DNA of 64,000 nt. It comes from Hoplostethus atlanticus. Taxonomy: Eukaryota; Chordata; Actinopteri; Trachichthyiformes; Trachichthyidae. This document shows positions 13,966-24,898 of this stretch, piece by piece; position 1 is the stretch's first letter, and the number at the start of each line of letters is the position of its first letter. The DNA lies in contig JAXDDX010000011.1 in NCBI GenBank assembly GCA_034670405.1, forward strand, positions 3,333,501-3,397,500, given 5' to 3'. Under the pieces are notes generated by a model. The model did not search any database. It saw only the letters and a program-made list of their open reading frames with translations, and was not told the origin of the DNA. The translations under genes and the position numbers were made by a program.

Positions 13966-15159
13966 TGCTATTCCACAGAATCTATGCCGCTTAAGATGCT
14001 CAAAACTATTTTTATAGTTTTTCTATAAAACTTTTATAGTTTTGCTCCTCGTAAAATGAGCCTGCATGAAAACTAAGAAAAGACTACTTTAATAGTCCAT
14101 TGAATGCAAAACTTAATTTGGAAGTCTGTGAAACACGACCTGCAGGTGTGCATGTGCGCACACACACACACACATGCATACGCACACACACACTAGGCAT
14201 TACATACCCAACATGGCCATGCCTTTGTAATGTGATTACTGGCATTCTGTTGATTACCAGGAATTTCTAAGACAATTATAACATTTCTTGCAAGAATAGT
14301 TTTCCCATAAGACCCGTATCTGAATGAACTTCAGTGGATGTTTGTCCCCTTTGTGGTGTTGCTTTCAGTACATCTCATCCGATAAAATTCAAAGCAATTA
14401 TTGACTAACCATACACAGCACGGTGTGTTAAAGCAGCAATACACTGTTCCAGTGTATTGTGTGTTATTGTCAAGCTGGGACAAACAAAGCCATAAGAGCT
14501 GCCTTTCTTATCTCTACTTCCTCCTGGCTTTAAAGGAGTCATTTTGCCTGGGCTGATTGGTTGAGGAATGGCATTATCTCTGGTCTGATAGGCTGTGGCA
14601 CAGAGCCAGTAACTGAAGGGCTGCTTGTTGTTGCACCAGGTCCTGTAGGTATCCATCCCACTGTATGCTGATGCTGATCATTGCACAGCAGAGCTACCTT
14701 GTTTACTTCTGCGATGCTGCTGCTCACCAAGGAGAGCTGGGGCTCAGTTTTCACCCCCCCTATAGAACAGTCAATAGGGGGACTTGCTGCTGCATGCTAG
14801 CTAGCGGGCTGTAGGTTGTTGTTTTTAGTGAATGCACATTACACAGATGGGGACACAGATTACACACACATGCATTACCAGCTACCATTGCCAGTCATAA
14901 AACAATATTTCTAAGAAACTTGTAGGATGTCCACTCCATGTCATCATAATTGAATTATTTATTGATTGATTTATTGAATTGATTGCACAGTAAAATCAAG
15001 TAGATATGGGGATTGTTGTAAATGTTTGCTTACAGAGTGGAGTGCATGATAGTAAATTCGATCATGATCAATGGCAGCAGGGAACAAAAGAAGAAGAGAG
15101 AAGTGATGATGTTTTCTTAGGGGGATTGTTCTCTCAGCTCACGTTTAGACCCCCCTCTC

Positions 15160-15452
15160 TCCTCACGGGTCGCTCCGCCCCCCTCTCCGGCTGCCTCCAG
15201 TGCTATTGGCTCCGAGGAGGCTGTTTTCGCCGTGCGATTGGCTGCTGAGCACGTCAGTCATGCGGACCTCGGCTTATTTACCGAATGTATGTGCGGGGAG
15301 AGGACGGTATTCTGCTGTAGGGCTGCAACAGCTGACTACTGAGCACTTTGCCCAGTGCCCTAAGGAACAAAGAGAGAAGGAAACAGCCATTCAAAATACA
15401 TTTCCTCGCCTTTAAATCTGAAAAACTATCAAAGTGCGGCGAAAAACACGAT
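15160..15452 (+). promoter_or_regulatory. sesn1: sesn1 short-isoform promoter and 5' UTR (predicted)
   Basis: The sequence directly upstream of the start codon is GC-rich for this window. It has a GC box (CCGCCC, from 15175) and two inverted CCAAT boxes (ATTGG at 15205-15209 and 15237-15241), 32 bp apart, which suits paired NF-Y binding. A weak AT-rich motif TTATTTA lies near 15274. Transcription probably starts at about 15,290-15,350. The start site is inferred, not seen. Confidence 0.55.
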
Positions 15453-15554
15453 ATGAGGCACGCAGTAGCACCTACGGAAAATGTGGAAAATAATTCGTTT
15501 ACAGTGACAGACCTGCTAAAGATGTGCACTCATTGTGAACGGCTAAGCAAAAAG
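15453..15554 (+). CDS. sesn1: sesn1 coding exon 1
   Basis: Encodes residues 1-34, ending ...CERLSKK. The donor AAG|GTGAGT at 15555 leaves phase 0. This exon is specific to the short isoform and lies just downstream of the CCAAT-containing promoter. Confidence 0.9.
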
Positions 15555-18500
15555 GTGAGTTAAAAGAAACGGTCCAGAGGGCAACAAAACGGTTAGAAAT
15601 GCTAAGGCGTGTTGGACACTTGAGACTGCTGCGGGGATGAGAAAATTATATTACAATGTTTCTGGTTTCGGGCGACCTTTTTTTTTTCTTTGAGCAAAGG
15701 ACCTGCAGTGCAGTCTTTTGTGTGCAAGGTTGTTTACGCGTTTGAGGAGTTTTGCTGTTTGTCATCGGACAAGACATCGCCGCTGGCCTGTTCTTATCTA
15801 TTCCGGAGACGTCGATGTGTTAAAGGCATCTTGAATTGCATGTTTTTTTTAAATCCGAGTCGGTCCCGAAAAATATCCGTTTCGTTGTCATTCATTCATC
15901 CACTTCGGCGCTTCATTGTGCGCAGCAGGGACAGGAGTCCCTGCTAGCGGACATGTCTGGACAAGCAACATCAACCTAAGTTAAAGGACACGATAGAAAG
16001 GCTATAAGACAATTTATTAGTAGTTTTTATTTGTATAATGGTACTGTCTCCTTTTGTGTATCTGCTTAACCCGTTAATTGTGAACGGTTGGAGTGATCAT
16101 TTTGTGTGTAATGCTTCATAAAGCAATATTTCACAGTGTAAATTGTTCTAATGCATTTGCAATGGTTTTTAATACATCTTTTCTAAAAGTCAACAAGACT
16201 CCGGTTTACTGCAGTCGAGAAACAAAGCGACTCTGGTTTCTCACACTGGCCGAGCAATAAACTGACTGTAAAGCGACCGCGGCAGAAGTGAGAGCCGATG
16301 CGTCAGGGATTGAAGCCAAACCGTGCTACAAGCATCACCTTGGTTTTCATATGGTTTTAAAACTATTTCTCTTTCTCCTTTTTGTCTTGCAGGACTTGGG
16401 AGTAAGGATCCCAAGACCTCTAGGTAATGGACCAAGCAGATTCATCCCTGAAAAAGAGGTACGGGTGCAGTCTGTTATCTCACAAAGACTAGAAACTTTG
16501 TCATTTTATGAACATCAAGTTGATGTAGGGAACATCTTCTGCTCATTGAATACGTCTCATTTATTGCCATTCTTATTCTTATTCATTCATTCAGATCCTT
16601 CAAGTCAGTAAAGTGGACACCAGGACGCAATCGATATTTGAGGATGCGTTTGCAGCCCTCGGTCGCCTTGACAACATCTCCCTGGTGATGGGCTTCCACC
16701 CACAGTATCTGGAGAGTTTTCTTCGGACGCAGCACTACCTGCTGCAGATGGACGGCCCCCTGTCTCTGCACTACCGACACTACATAGGCATCATGGTAAG
16801 ACCACATTTATACTATAAATTCTCAAAGCACTCTTGAGCTTTCGGGTCCCAGTTTATGCCAAACAACACAGGCCTGTAGATTTTCAAAGCTGCAGACAGT
16901 GTTTAACCCCTTTCCCTCCCTCTGATCTGGCAGGCGACGGCCCGACACCAGTGTTCCTACTTGGTCAACCTGCACGTCAACGATTTCCTCCAGGTCGGGG
17001 GTGATCCCAAGTGGCTTAATGGCCTGGATGGTGCCCCGCGCAAGCTGCAGCATCTCGGCGAGCTCAACAAGATCCTGGCCCACCGGCCTTGGCTTCTCAC
17101 CAAGGAACACATCGAGGTGAGCAGCCGCCGTGGCACGATGCCACCGGGCACAGATGGGAGGGCGGACATGCACAAGAAAGGGCCTTATGTAATGGGCTGA
17201 GATCATGGGTGGAGGCTAGGGTATTGCTGCAGCTGTACAACTTGGACGGCGTCAGCGAGGGTTATGGCAGTAGATATAGGGAGGGAGAAATCAACAAAAC
17301 TGGAGGAGTAGGCTGGGGGAACAGACTGAGCAGAGGAGGAGAAGGTTTTCCTGCTCCCTGAGATCATTGTTCAGCGAAATCATTGTTTAGCGATAGCTAG
17401 CGGTAGACTTATCTCTCCCTTTCTCTTTTTTCTAGCACCTCCACAAGGCCGAGGAGCATAGTTGGTCCCTAGCAGAGCTGATTCACGCGGTGGTCCTCCT
17501 CACACACTACCACTCCCTAGCCTCCTTCACCTTCGGCTGCGGCATCACCCCCGAGATCCACTGCGATGGTGGGCACACTTTCAGACCCCCCTCCCTCAGC
17601 CAGTACTGCGTCTGTGACATTGCCAATGGCAACAGTCACGCTAATCACTATGACGATCTGCTTCGCAATCAGGTGAGCAATGAAGGATGGCATGTGTGTG
17701 CATTAGCAAGAAAGAAAGATTTGATGTCGGCTGCCTGTAAGATGATTACCTAACCCAGAATGTGTCCGTGCTCCGCGTCTGCGCAGGAGGTGTCTGGCGA
17801 GGTGGAGGTGCTAATGGAGAAGATGAAGCAGCTGCAGGAGTGTCGCGACGAGGAGGAGGCCAGCCAGGAGGAGATGGCCACGCGCTTCGAGAGGGAGAAG
17901 ACCGAGAGCATGCTGGTGGTCACGGCGGAGGACGAGGAGTGCGTCCCCTCCAGAGACGTCTCCCGCCACTTTGAGGACCCCAGCTATGGCTACAAGGACT
18001 TCTCCAGGAGGGGAGAGCATGTGCCCACCTTCCGAGTGCAGGTAGAGATCACGTAGACTCTGAACGCAACCAGATACCATATAGTAGGAAAAAAAGACAG
18101 GAAATCAATAATCTCGCTTTACCAAAAAATGAGTTGGCTAATTCTCTCTGACTTGTCATTAACGCCTTATGATCGTCCCCTCTTTCCAGGACTACAGTTG
18201 GGAGGACCATGGTTTCTCTCTGGTCAACCGGCTGTACCCCGATGTTGGTCAGATGCTGGATGAGAAGTTCCAGATGGCCTACAACCTGACCTACAACACC
18301 ATGGCAACACACAAGGACGTGGACACCTCCATGCTGCGCCGGGCCATCTGGAACTACATCCACTGCATGTTCGGCATTAGGTCAGTCGCTGCCTCCTCAG
18401 GAAGACAAGGTTTTCATAACGCAGCTAATAATGTTGTATAACGAAGCCCTTGTAGCATTTTTCCTAAAGTTGTATTTCTCTCTTTCCTCAGGTATGATGA

Positions 18501-18847
18501 CTATGATTACGGGGAGATAAACCAGCTGTTGGACCGTAGCTTTAAGATCTATATTAAGACCATGGTGTGTAGCCCTGAGAAGACCACCAAACGAATGTAT
18601 GAGAGTTTCTGGAGGCAGTTTCAGCACTCCGAGAAGGTGAGACGAAAGCCTCATTTCCTATCCTGGCCTATAGGCTGTTGCGTCTTTGATAGAGCCTTTT
18701 TGAATCGCTTCACTGATCTATAACAACCGTCTCTCTTGTCTCCTCTTGTGTCTCCTCCAGGTCCACGTTAATCTGCTTCTTATGGAAGCGCGCATGCAGG
18801 CAGAACTGCTCTACGCTCTGAGAGCGATCACCCGCTACATGACATGA
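15453..18847 (+). CDS. sesn1: sestrin 1, short-isoform CDS (nine exons)
   Basis: Exons 15453-15554, 16393-16458, 16595-16795, 16934-17116, 17436-17672, 17787-18041, 18190-18380, 18492-18636 and 18761-18847 join with GT-AG introns and consistent phases into 488 residues, close to human SESN1 short isoforms (about 490). Sestrins are cytosolic stress proteins; they bind GATOR2 and restrain mTORC1 when leucine is low, and support peroxiredoxin recycling. The N-terminal domain keeps the redox triad in CSYLVNLH (Cys130, Tyr132, His137). The C-terminal domain keeps residues equivalent to the SESN2 leucine pocket (Thr382, Thr385, Thr394, Arg398, Trp452, Glu459) and the GATOR2-contact Asp-Asp pair (414-415). 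The start at 15453 opens a short isoform-type N-terminus, MRHAVAP. The long-isoform first exons were not found upstream. The family is certain; sesn1 rather than sesn2/3 rests on sequence likeness and synteny. Confidence 0.97.
15730..15737 (+). promoter_or_regulatory. candidate FOXO (DAF-16 family) binding element in sesn1 intron 1
   Basis: A perfect TTGTTTAC 8-mer, 176 bp after the exon 1 donor and about 210 bp before the p53-like element. An 8-mer this short occurs by chance about twice in a window this size over both strands, so its position is the main argument. Confidence 0.4.
15949..15968 (+). promoter_or_regulatory. candidate p53 response element in sesn1 intron 1
   Basis: Two adjacent decamers with no spacer. 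GGACATGTCT matches RRRCWWGYYY at all ten positions; GGACAAGCAA matches at eight and keeps the CWWG core. It lies 395 bp after the exon 1 donor. SESN1 (PA26) is an established p53 target with an intronic element in mammals. Confidence 0.6.
16393..16458 (+). CDS. sesn1: sesn1 coding exon 2
   Basis: Acceptor TTGCAG, donor GAG|GTACGG. Encodes the conserved sestrin start [11 protein letters not shown]...RFIPEKE (22 residues), in phase 0 on both sides. Confidence 0.96.
16595..16795 (+). CDS. sesn1: sesn1 coding exon 3
   Basis: Acceptor ATTCAG, donor ATG|GTAAGA. Encodes 67 residues including [17 protein letters not shown] and [12 protein letters not shown], part of the AhpD-like N-terminal helical domain. 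Confidence 0.97.
16934..17116 (+). CDS. sesn1: sesn1 coding exon 4 (redox-site exon)
   Basis: Acceptor GGCAG, donor GAG|GTGAGC. Encodes [17 protein letters not shown] with the conserved Cys, Tyr and His of the alkylhydroperoxidase-like site, then the helices leading to TKEHIE. Confidence 0.97.
17436..17672 (+). CDS. sesn1: sesn1 coding exon 5
   Basis: Acceptor TTCTAG, donor CAG|GTGAGC. Encodes 79 residues including [19 protein letters not shown] and the conserved GGHTFRPPS motif, then a variable stretch at the start of the inter-domain linker. Confidence 0.97.
17787..18041 (+). CDS. sesn1: sesn1 coding exon 6
   Basis: Acceptor GCGCAG, donor CAG|GTAGAG. Encodes 85 residues: an acidic helical linker rich in Glu ([18 protein letters not shown]), then [18 protein letters not shown], which opens the C-terminal domain. 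Confidence 0.97.
18190..18380 (+). CDS. sesn1: sesn1 coding exon 7 (leucine-pocket exon)
   Basis: Acceptor TTCCAG; the donor follows ATTAG at 18381 and leaves phase 2. Encodes [19 protein letters not shown], holding the two Thr, the lid Thr and the Arg equivalent to the SESN2 leucine-binding residues. Confidence 0.97.
18492..18636 (+). CDS. sesn1: sesn1 coding exon 8
   Basis: Acceptor CCTCAG, donor AAG|GTGAGA. Encodes [17 protein letters not shown] with the GATOR2-contact Asp pair, and [10 protein letters not shown] with the Trp and Glu of the leucine pocket. Confidence 0.97.
18761..18847 (+). CDS. sesn1: sesn1 coding exon 9 and stop
   Basis: Acceptor CTCCAG. Encodes the invariant sestrin C-terminus ending [13 protein letters not shown], then TGA at 18845-18847. 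Confidence 0.97.
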   Translation, partial: VHVNLLLMEARMQAELLYALRAITRYMT

Positions 18848-21755
18848 AGTGCTTTTGGTGTTTTTATCGTTGTCTTTTTACTGTCGTTGTTGTTGATCAT
18901 TATGGGACACTTCAAGGAAAAAAAAGAAAATCTAAGGGGGCGGGGGGGGAAAACAAAAAAATGTGGAAGAGATGTGAAGAGCCCTGGTTCTTGACAGTGC
19001 TTGTCCTGGTGTTGGATGGACGTTGGGAAAAGATCAGAACAAACGAAAGCAAGAAAGAATGAAAGAAAGAACGGCAAGAGAAAAGTCATCTCAACCCACA
19101 AGTGGATACACAAACTCAGTCCTTGTTGCCTGCAGTGCCAAAACTGACGAAGAGAGGGCAGCCTGGAGCAAATTCCCTCTGTCTTTGGGGAGTTTGTGCC
19201 GGGCCAGAGGACTGACACAGGAGGCATCCAGGCTGACATTTCAGTATTCCACCACACAACACAGTGGTTGCCAATCTCTACTATCTCCTGGTAGTGTGAA
19301 GACCCGTAGCGATTCTCCAGAAAGCCGTGCAGTCAACACCAGTCTGCACTTTATGTAGTCACTGTTATATTTGTTTAGTTTCTTTAATATCTTTTCATTT
19401 CATTTTTGTATCACGAGAAGTTGATGTCGTCGATGTGGTAACTGGAGATGGAAGCATTACTTGGGCGGTGTCATCATGTGTGCCTGAACTATCCAGCACA
19501 GTGTGCAGACGCGCTGATGCTGCTGCTGCTCTCATGTAGTCATTGGGGTCATATTGACCCTCAAACCCCCCGATAGTATCCCCAAATACCCCTATCCATT
19601 AGAAATCCATTGCATTACCCCCCTATCCTGTACCCCCACCCCAAACTCAAATGTCTATGTAAGCTAATCCGAGTGTGTGAAAACCGGAGAGTTGTGGAGA
19701 GAAAAACTCAAAAAGAACACTGTCTGAGCCCTATTGAGTTTGACTGTATGCATGCGTGGGTGAATTGTGTTCGTGACAAATATCAGGCGTGTGTATGTGT
19801 GCGTGTGTGTTTTCACAGAAAATGTCGAGTGGGGGGGGAATTAAGTCTTTTTGAATTTCAAGCGTCAAAAAAGTGAGGCACTTTGAAGGAATGCGACTTC
19901 TTGCTTCTGCTGTAGCTCTGTTATTGTGAGGTGACTGTTTATCATTTTGTTGATGATGTTGTCTTTATGTTTCTGGTAAGGAAAAAAAAAAGAAAAAGAA
20001 AAAAGCTAATCAAAAAGAAAGTTAGAAACCAGGTTTTCCAGGAGGGATTTGCTTCCGGTTGTCCTAACCACACCTGTCTTGTCTTCCGCTCATCCCAGCC
20101 GCCTGGTCACCCTAACACTTTCGAAGCTTTGGATTGTGAATTTTACCAGTAAATGAATACCTCTTCTGTTTTCTCTATAAAACATATAAGAAGTGCTCTT
20201 TGGCGAGCAGAGAGACGCTTTCTGGGCTGCCCTGTTCCCATTAGTAGGGAACCGGGCTGGCCCACACAGGGCCGACTGCGGTCGATAGCTGTCGAACGCA
20301 AAAGGTTGTAGCTGTGCTTGTTTCTCCCCGGGGGAACCCTAACCAGTGCAAAAGCAGCTTTTTTATTTTGAACAGAGGTGTGGAGCCTCTGCTGTTTTGT
20401 TTTTGTTTACTAAAACCAGTAAAGTACTGCATTCTTCTGAGGGTGGATTGAGACAATTGGACAGATGAATGATTGTTTGATGTAAAGAGGAGGAGGAGGG
20501 TAGTGATGATGATGATTATGGAATGGTACATCATTTGGAGGTGGTTGCGAGAGGAAGTGGAGGTTTTATCAAACTTCTGACTGATGTCAGTTACTGACAC
20601 TTTTTATATGAAAAAAAGATAATTAAAAAAAATAATAAAACACGATATTGAATCATTGTGTATCGTAGTTTTCTCCTAAACAATTTTGTTTTCATTGCTT
20701 CATGAATCACATTATTACAACAGGAAAGCCCTACACATATTCAGGAAACAAGCAGTCATAGCACAATCAGATTCACTATCAGCACTCTGATCACAACAGA
20801 GGGCATCTCCACTATTCCAGTTGTATGGGTATAGGAACGTATCCTGTGGCAATTAGTCTGCCACTGATACTATTTTGCACGCTTTTATGCAATTGATGGC
20901 TCATGAAATGACATGGAGTGTTATTCTGAAACCATGTGTTTCATGTGTCCCAAAGTGGATCCAGTTCTCTCTCATAAGGTTGAGTCTGATATCACTCAAC
21001 ATGACGCTGAACTCAGGTGAACGGTTCAGTTGGTGTCATCCGACTAGTCCAGGGACTTTGATGTGATTTTCATTTACTGTATAAGCTCCAGAACTGTACG
21101 ACTCTAACTGAACCACATACATGTCCCCGTTCCTGTGGTGCGGTCGAGGTCAAAGTTTCTCTTTCACTGAAAAGACTTTGGCCTGACCAGAACTCGGAAA
21201 GAGACAAAGGGGGGGAATACCTTGTAGAGTACCTTTTGATCTCTTTCCTGTTTGCCTCCATCTTTGACCTGACTGGGGAAAAGTCCCTCACTTCCCTGAC
21301 GAGGAGCTAGGCTAGCCAGAGAGAGACCTGGCAGTATACGATCACCAGCAGAATCTCAGTGTTATTCCCGAAACCCCCTGCCTTTACGATTCGGCGGCTT
21401 TCCCTGACAATATACGAACAGGAAAAAATATTATCAAGCAACCTCACAATCAGCCAGCCAACTGTATGTTTCATATCAACCTGGGAAATTCTACATAGAG
21501 AACAATGTTTGTTATTAACTCTGGCTAATGAGATGTTTTGGGGATTTTTGAAACATTGGCTTGTCTTTTGATTGTTTTAAGGTCACTGCTGTGTGAAGCC
21601 TGGGGGAACTGACGCCTTGGTTTTTACATGAAGTTTGTTTCGATGTAATAACGATGTGATTTTTGAAACGCTGTACTTTACTTGGTGTAACTTGTAAGCA
21701 CTGCCTGGCCCCATATCTGTGTAATAATAAAGGCTTTGAGAAGCGAAACGTTTCA
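18848..21755 (+). other. sesn1: sesn1 3' UTR (predicted extent)
   Basis: No further coding exon is seen between the sesn1 stop and the armc2 stop. Canonical AATAAA signals at 20634-20639 and 21726-21731 give alternative 3' UTRs of about 1.8 and 2.9 kb. The segment also holds a palindromic nuclear-receptor-type site at 19547-19559. The true end needs transcript data. Confidence 0.5.
21726..21731 (+). terminator. sesn1: distal sesn1 polyadenylation signal
   Basis: AATAAA within GTAATAATAAAGGC. It faces an oppositely oriented signal at 21780-21785, so the two genes end tail to tail. A proximal alternative lies at 20634-20639. Confidence 0.45.
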
Positions 21756-21779
21756 AACAGCATCGTCCTCCGATTGTGC

Positions 21780-21785
21780 TTTATT
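21780..21785 (-). terminator. armc2: armc2 polyadenylation signal (candidate)
   Basis: TTTATT on the plus strand is AATAAA on the minus strand, about 430 bp after the armc2 stop. It is the first canonical signal noticed downstream of that stop. Confidence 0.5.
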
Positions 21786-22213
21786 ATGTACGAGTCCAAG
21801 TTCCAGAGAGCACAGGTTACCAACATCACGCCATCCACAGACAATAAACGATTTCCTTATGAGGTAAACTCCAGCTTAGTCATTTGTTTCCAAGACTAGA
21901 TTATCATAGACACATTTACAACACAATGTACTTTACAAAAAAAAGACATCATTTCTGTTATTCACTGTGCAAAAAGCTTGTCTGACAACATCCCTGTATG
22001 CATAAATGAAAGGGCTTAGAAACTGAGGCTTTAGAGGATAATGGGAATGAAAATTAAAGTGCATTAAACAGAGGAGAGACCCAAGGCTGACGGAGGCCAC
22101 ATGTCTCCAAAATATTACACAAAATTGAGAAAACAAACCAGATGATTTTCCCATCCACATACATGCATTTTTTTCAAAGGCTCAGCTTGGTCTCAGGGTC
22201 ATAAAATATTTTG

Positions 22214-22338
22214 TCAGTCTAGAGGCTGGAGCCTGTGTATCAGTTTCTGAGCTACAGGGAGGAACTCTGACTCCCAGCATGCCTTGTGGAAGTCTCTCAT
22301 GTCGTCGCTCACTGTCCACTGCAGAGCTTCTTCTTCAT
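22214..22338 (-). CDS. armc2: armc2 last coding exon and stop
   Basis: Acceptor CCTTAG. Encodes DEEEALQWTVSDDMRDFHKA, then WESEFLPVAQKLIHRLQPLD and TGA at 22216-22214. It aligns with the human C-terminus (HWETEFKPVAQQLLNRIQ) but ends several residues earlier. Confidence 0.94.
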
Positions 22339-23217
22339 CTAAGGGATGGATGGAGAGAGGAAGATAGCAGCTTGTTTTTAAGTTTTATATTCATTCTCAG
22401 GAATTTGTTTTGATCGGAAAACCAGTGATAGGCCAGATTCTTATAAAGTATATTCCATTTAATACAAACCTTACAGTGTCAACCCTAGCCTGAAATGAAT
22501 TTCTGTCCCAGCTAACAAAGACACCCCAAATAAGAAGACATAGATGTGACATTAACGTTTGTAAGACAACATATTTTTATTTTCCGGCGGAGACTTCCAT
22601 TTCTTCCTGTGGGTGTCAGGTGATTGACGTAAGCAGAGCAACACTAAACGCAACGCTCAACTCAGGCACAATGAAATAACGCCCAAACAGAAACTTAGTT
22701 AAAACCCAATTAAGGCTTCATGTTTACTGTGAAGGATTATCTAGCTCTGGCAAGTCTGTGGAAATTTCCATACTATATTTCCAACTATGCTGCAGGCAGA
22801 CACCATCAGGAATAATGTAAAGGAGAGAGGCAACTTAGATGACAGCCATAAACTAAAACAACAGCGGCATTATCCTTTTAACTGTTTTTACTGGGTAGCT
22901 CCCAGGTGTGTGTGTAACCCTCCCTCCCCTGCAACAACTCCCTGAGGCCACTGCTGTGAACGAGTGTGTTCTTAGTCAATCTCCCTACTTATATAAGGGT
23001 TAGTGTTAACTCTAACACGGATATTAATACTGTGTACCAACCTAAGTATGTAGTGAGGATCTCCAGCAGCGCCTCTCTCTCATGTGTGTCCAGGACTCTC
23101 TCTGAGCCGCCCTGCTCTGTCAGGTTCCATAAGCTCTGACAAACCTGGCCTGCAAGCTGCCAATCCCCTGGTCCGAAGTCTCTGAGACAGTCTGCCAGCC
23201 TGCACACACGCACGCGC

Positions 23218-23275
<58 letters not shown>

Positions 23276-24694
23276 ACATATACACACTTATACATCATAT
23301 GACTAGGGGGAGAGAGATTCACATGACCTGCAGGCTGGTGAGCATTAGCCACACTCCAGTGGAACTAGATCTGAAAGAGGAGTGTGTGTGTGTGTGTTGT
23401 GTGTGTTTGTATGTGTGTGAGTGTGTGTGCGTGTGTGAATTAATGCCACTTAAAGTTACATTTGTAAACACCAGTATTTCACTGTCAACTTAATTGTGAT
23501 ACCTTGGTATAATAACTACAAACAAATGAGGCCTCTATTTCACTCCCAGTGTTTCTCAAAATGAAGACCACACTTCACAAAGGAAGGATGTTGCAATTGT
23601 GAGAAACTCTGAACGCTTTATTTCTGCTTGTGCTTGTTTAAGGTAATTCTACTAATGTCTCATTATTAATGTGGTTATGATTTATATGTAGCGCATTTAA
23701 GATGCTCATAACTACCTTGTGCTTTGGCTGTTTCATCACCTTTATTTGTGTATTTATAATGGGAAACCTGTCAGTTGTAAGCTTGAGTGTCAAACACAAC
23801 TTGTAGGTGGGCATACACACACACACACACACACACACACAACCAAGAGCACAAACACAAAATGTGGCCTCCTACTTGTCCTTACTTGGCAGCAGCCCCC
23901 TCCAGTGAGAGCGCGACCCTGCTGGGGGGGTCCAGGGCCAAGTTGGTGACGACCCCACAGGCTGAAAAACACACCTCGCCACTTTTAGAGTCCAGCAGAG
24001 TCACCACAAACTGGTAAACTGGGAGAGAGATGGAGTGAGGGGAGGGGGGCGGGTTACAAAGCAGAGCGATAAGCAGTCTGGTATCACCAGTGTCAGTGGG
24101 TGGTGTTTGTACTGTCTGTAGTCGGCCTTGCAGATAAGTCTAGCCTAAACACGACAGTATGTAGAGGTGCGTACTGTACCGAGGGAGATGTCTAATGTAC
24201 ACAGTGTTCTGTAATGTTGTGTGCTGTGATGGTCCGCATGATACGTCCTTACATAAGCATTTCATCAAATACATGGGAACTTGTCATTCCAACATGGTCA
24301 CTATATGGCAACTTTTCATCGGAGTGATATACAGTGTGAAAGAATCTGGCTTGAACGAAATATGAAATAAACTAAGACCAGGACCACGTCATTTTTGTCA
24401 TTTTTTTTGTGCTTGTCTGTTTGTGTGTGTGTGTCCGGAACAAACCTTTGTTTTGCATGATAAAGTTCCGCACATCCTTAGACTGCGACAGGTTTCCGTA
24501 TACGCGGGTGGCCTCCAGCACGGTGTCCCTACTGGAGCTGAGCAGCAACTTCGACATCACTAAAGCAAAGAGAGAGAGTCAGAAGAGGAGGGAGAAAGGG
24601 AGAAAGAGGGTGAGACAGAGAGAGAAATAGAAAGGGCAAATGGAAGAAAAAAGCATATGCAATAAACCTTTTTCACACATTCTTTGCAAGGTCT

Positions 24695-24725
<31 letters not shown>

Positions 24726-24860
24726 CTGTCTTACACTTGGCGATGGTGAGTCGGTTGTCTCTGACTACAGAGCTTTCACCCTGGTAGAAGGACAGGTTGT
24801 TGATGGTGGCAGCCACGTTCACCAGTAGCTCCTCACTCTCCGGCACAGACCTCAGCTCTG

Positions 24861-24898
<38 letters not shown>

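Larger units (their letters stand above)
1..15150. other. non-coding flank upstream of sesn1
   Basis: No exon of a recognisable protein was found on either strand. It may be intergenic or an intron of a longer sesn1 transcript, since mammalian SESN1 has a distal first exon. Apart from the listed repeats it holds a CpG-rich patch near 800-1,150, a GC-rich stretch near 13,150-13,520 and a TAAT-containing segment near 8,200-8,490. Confidence 0.6.
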
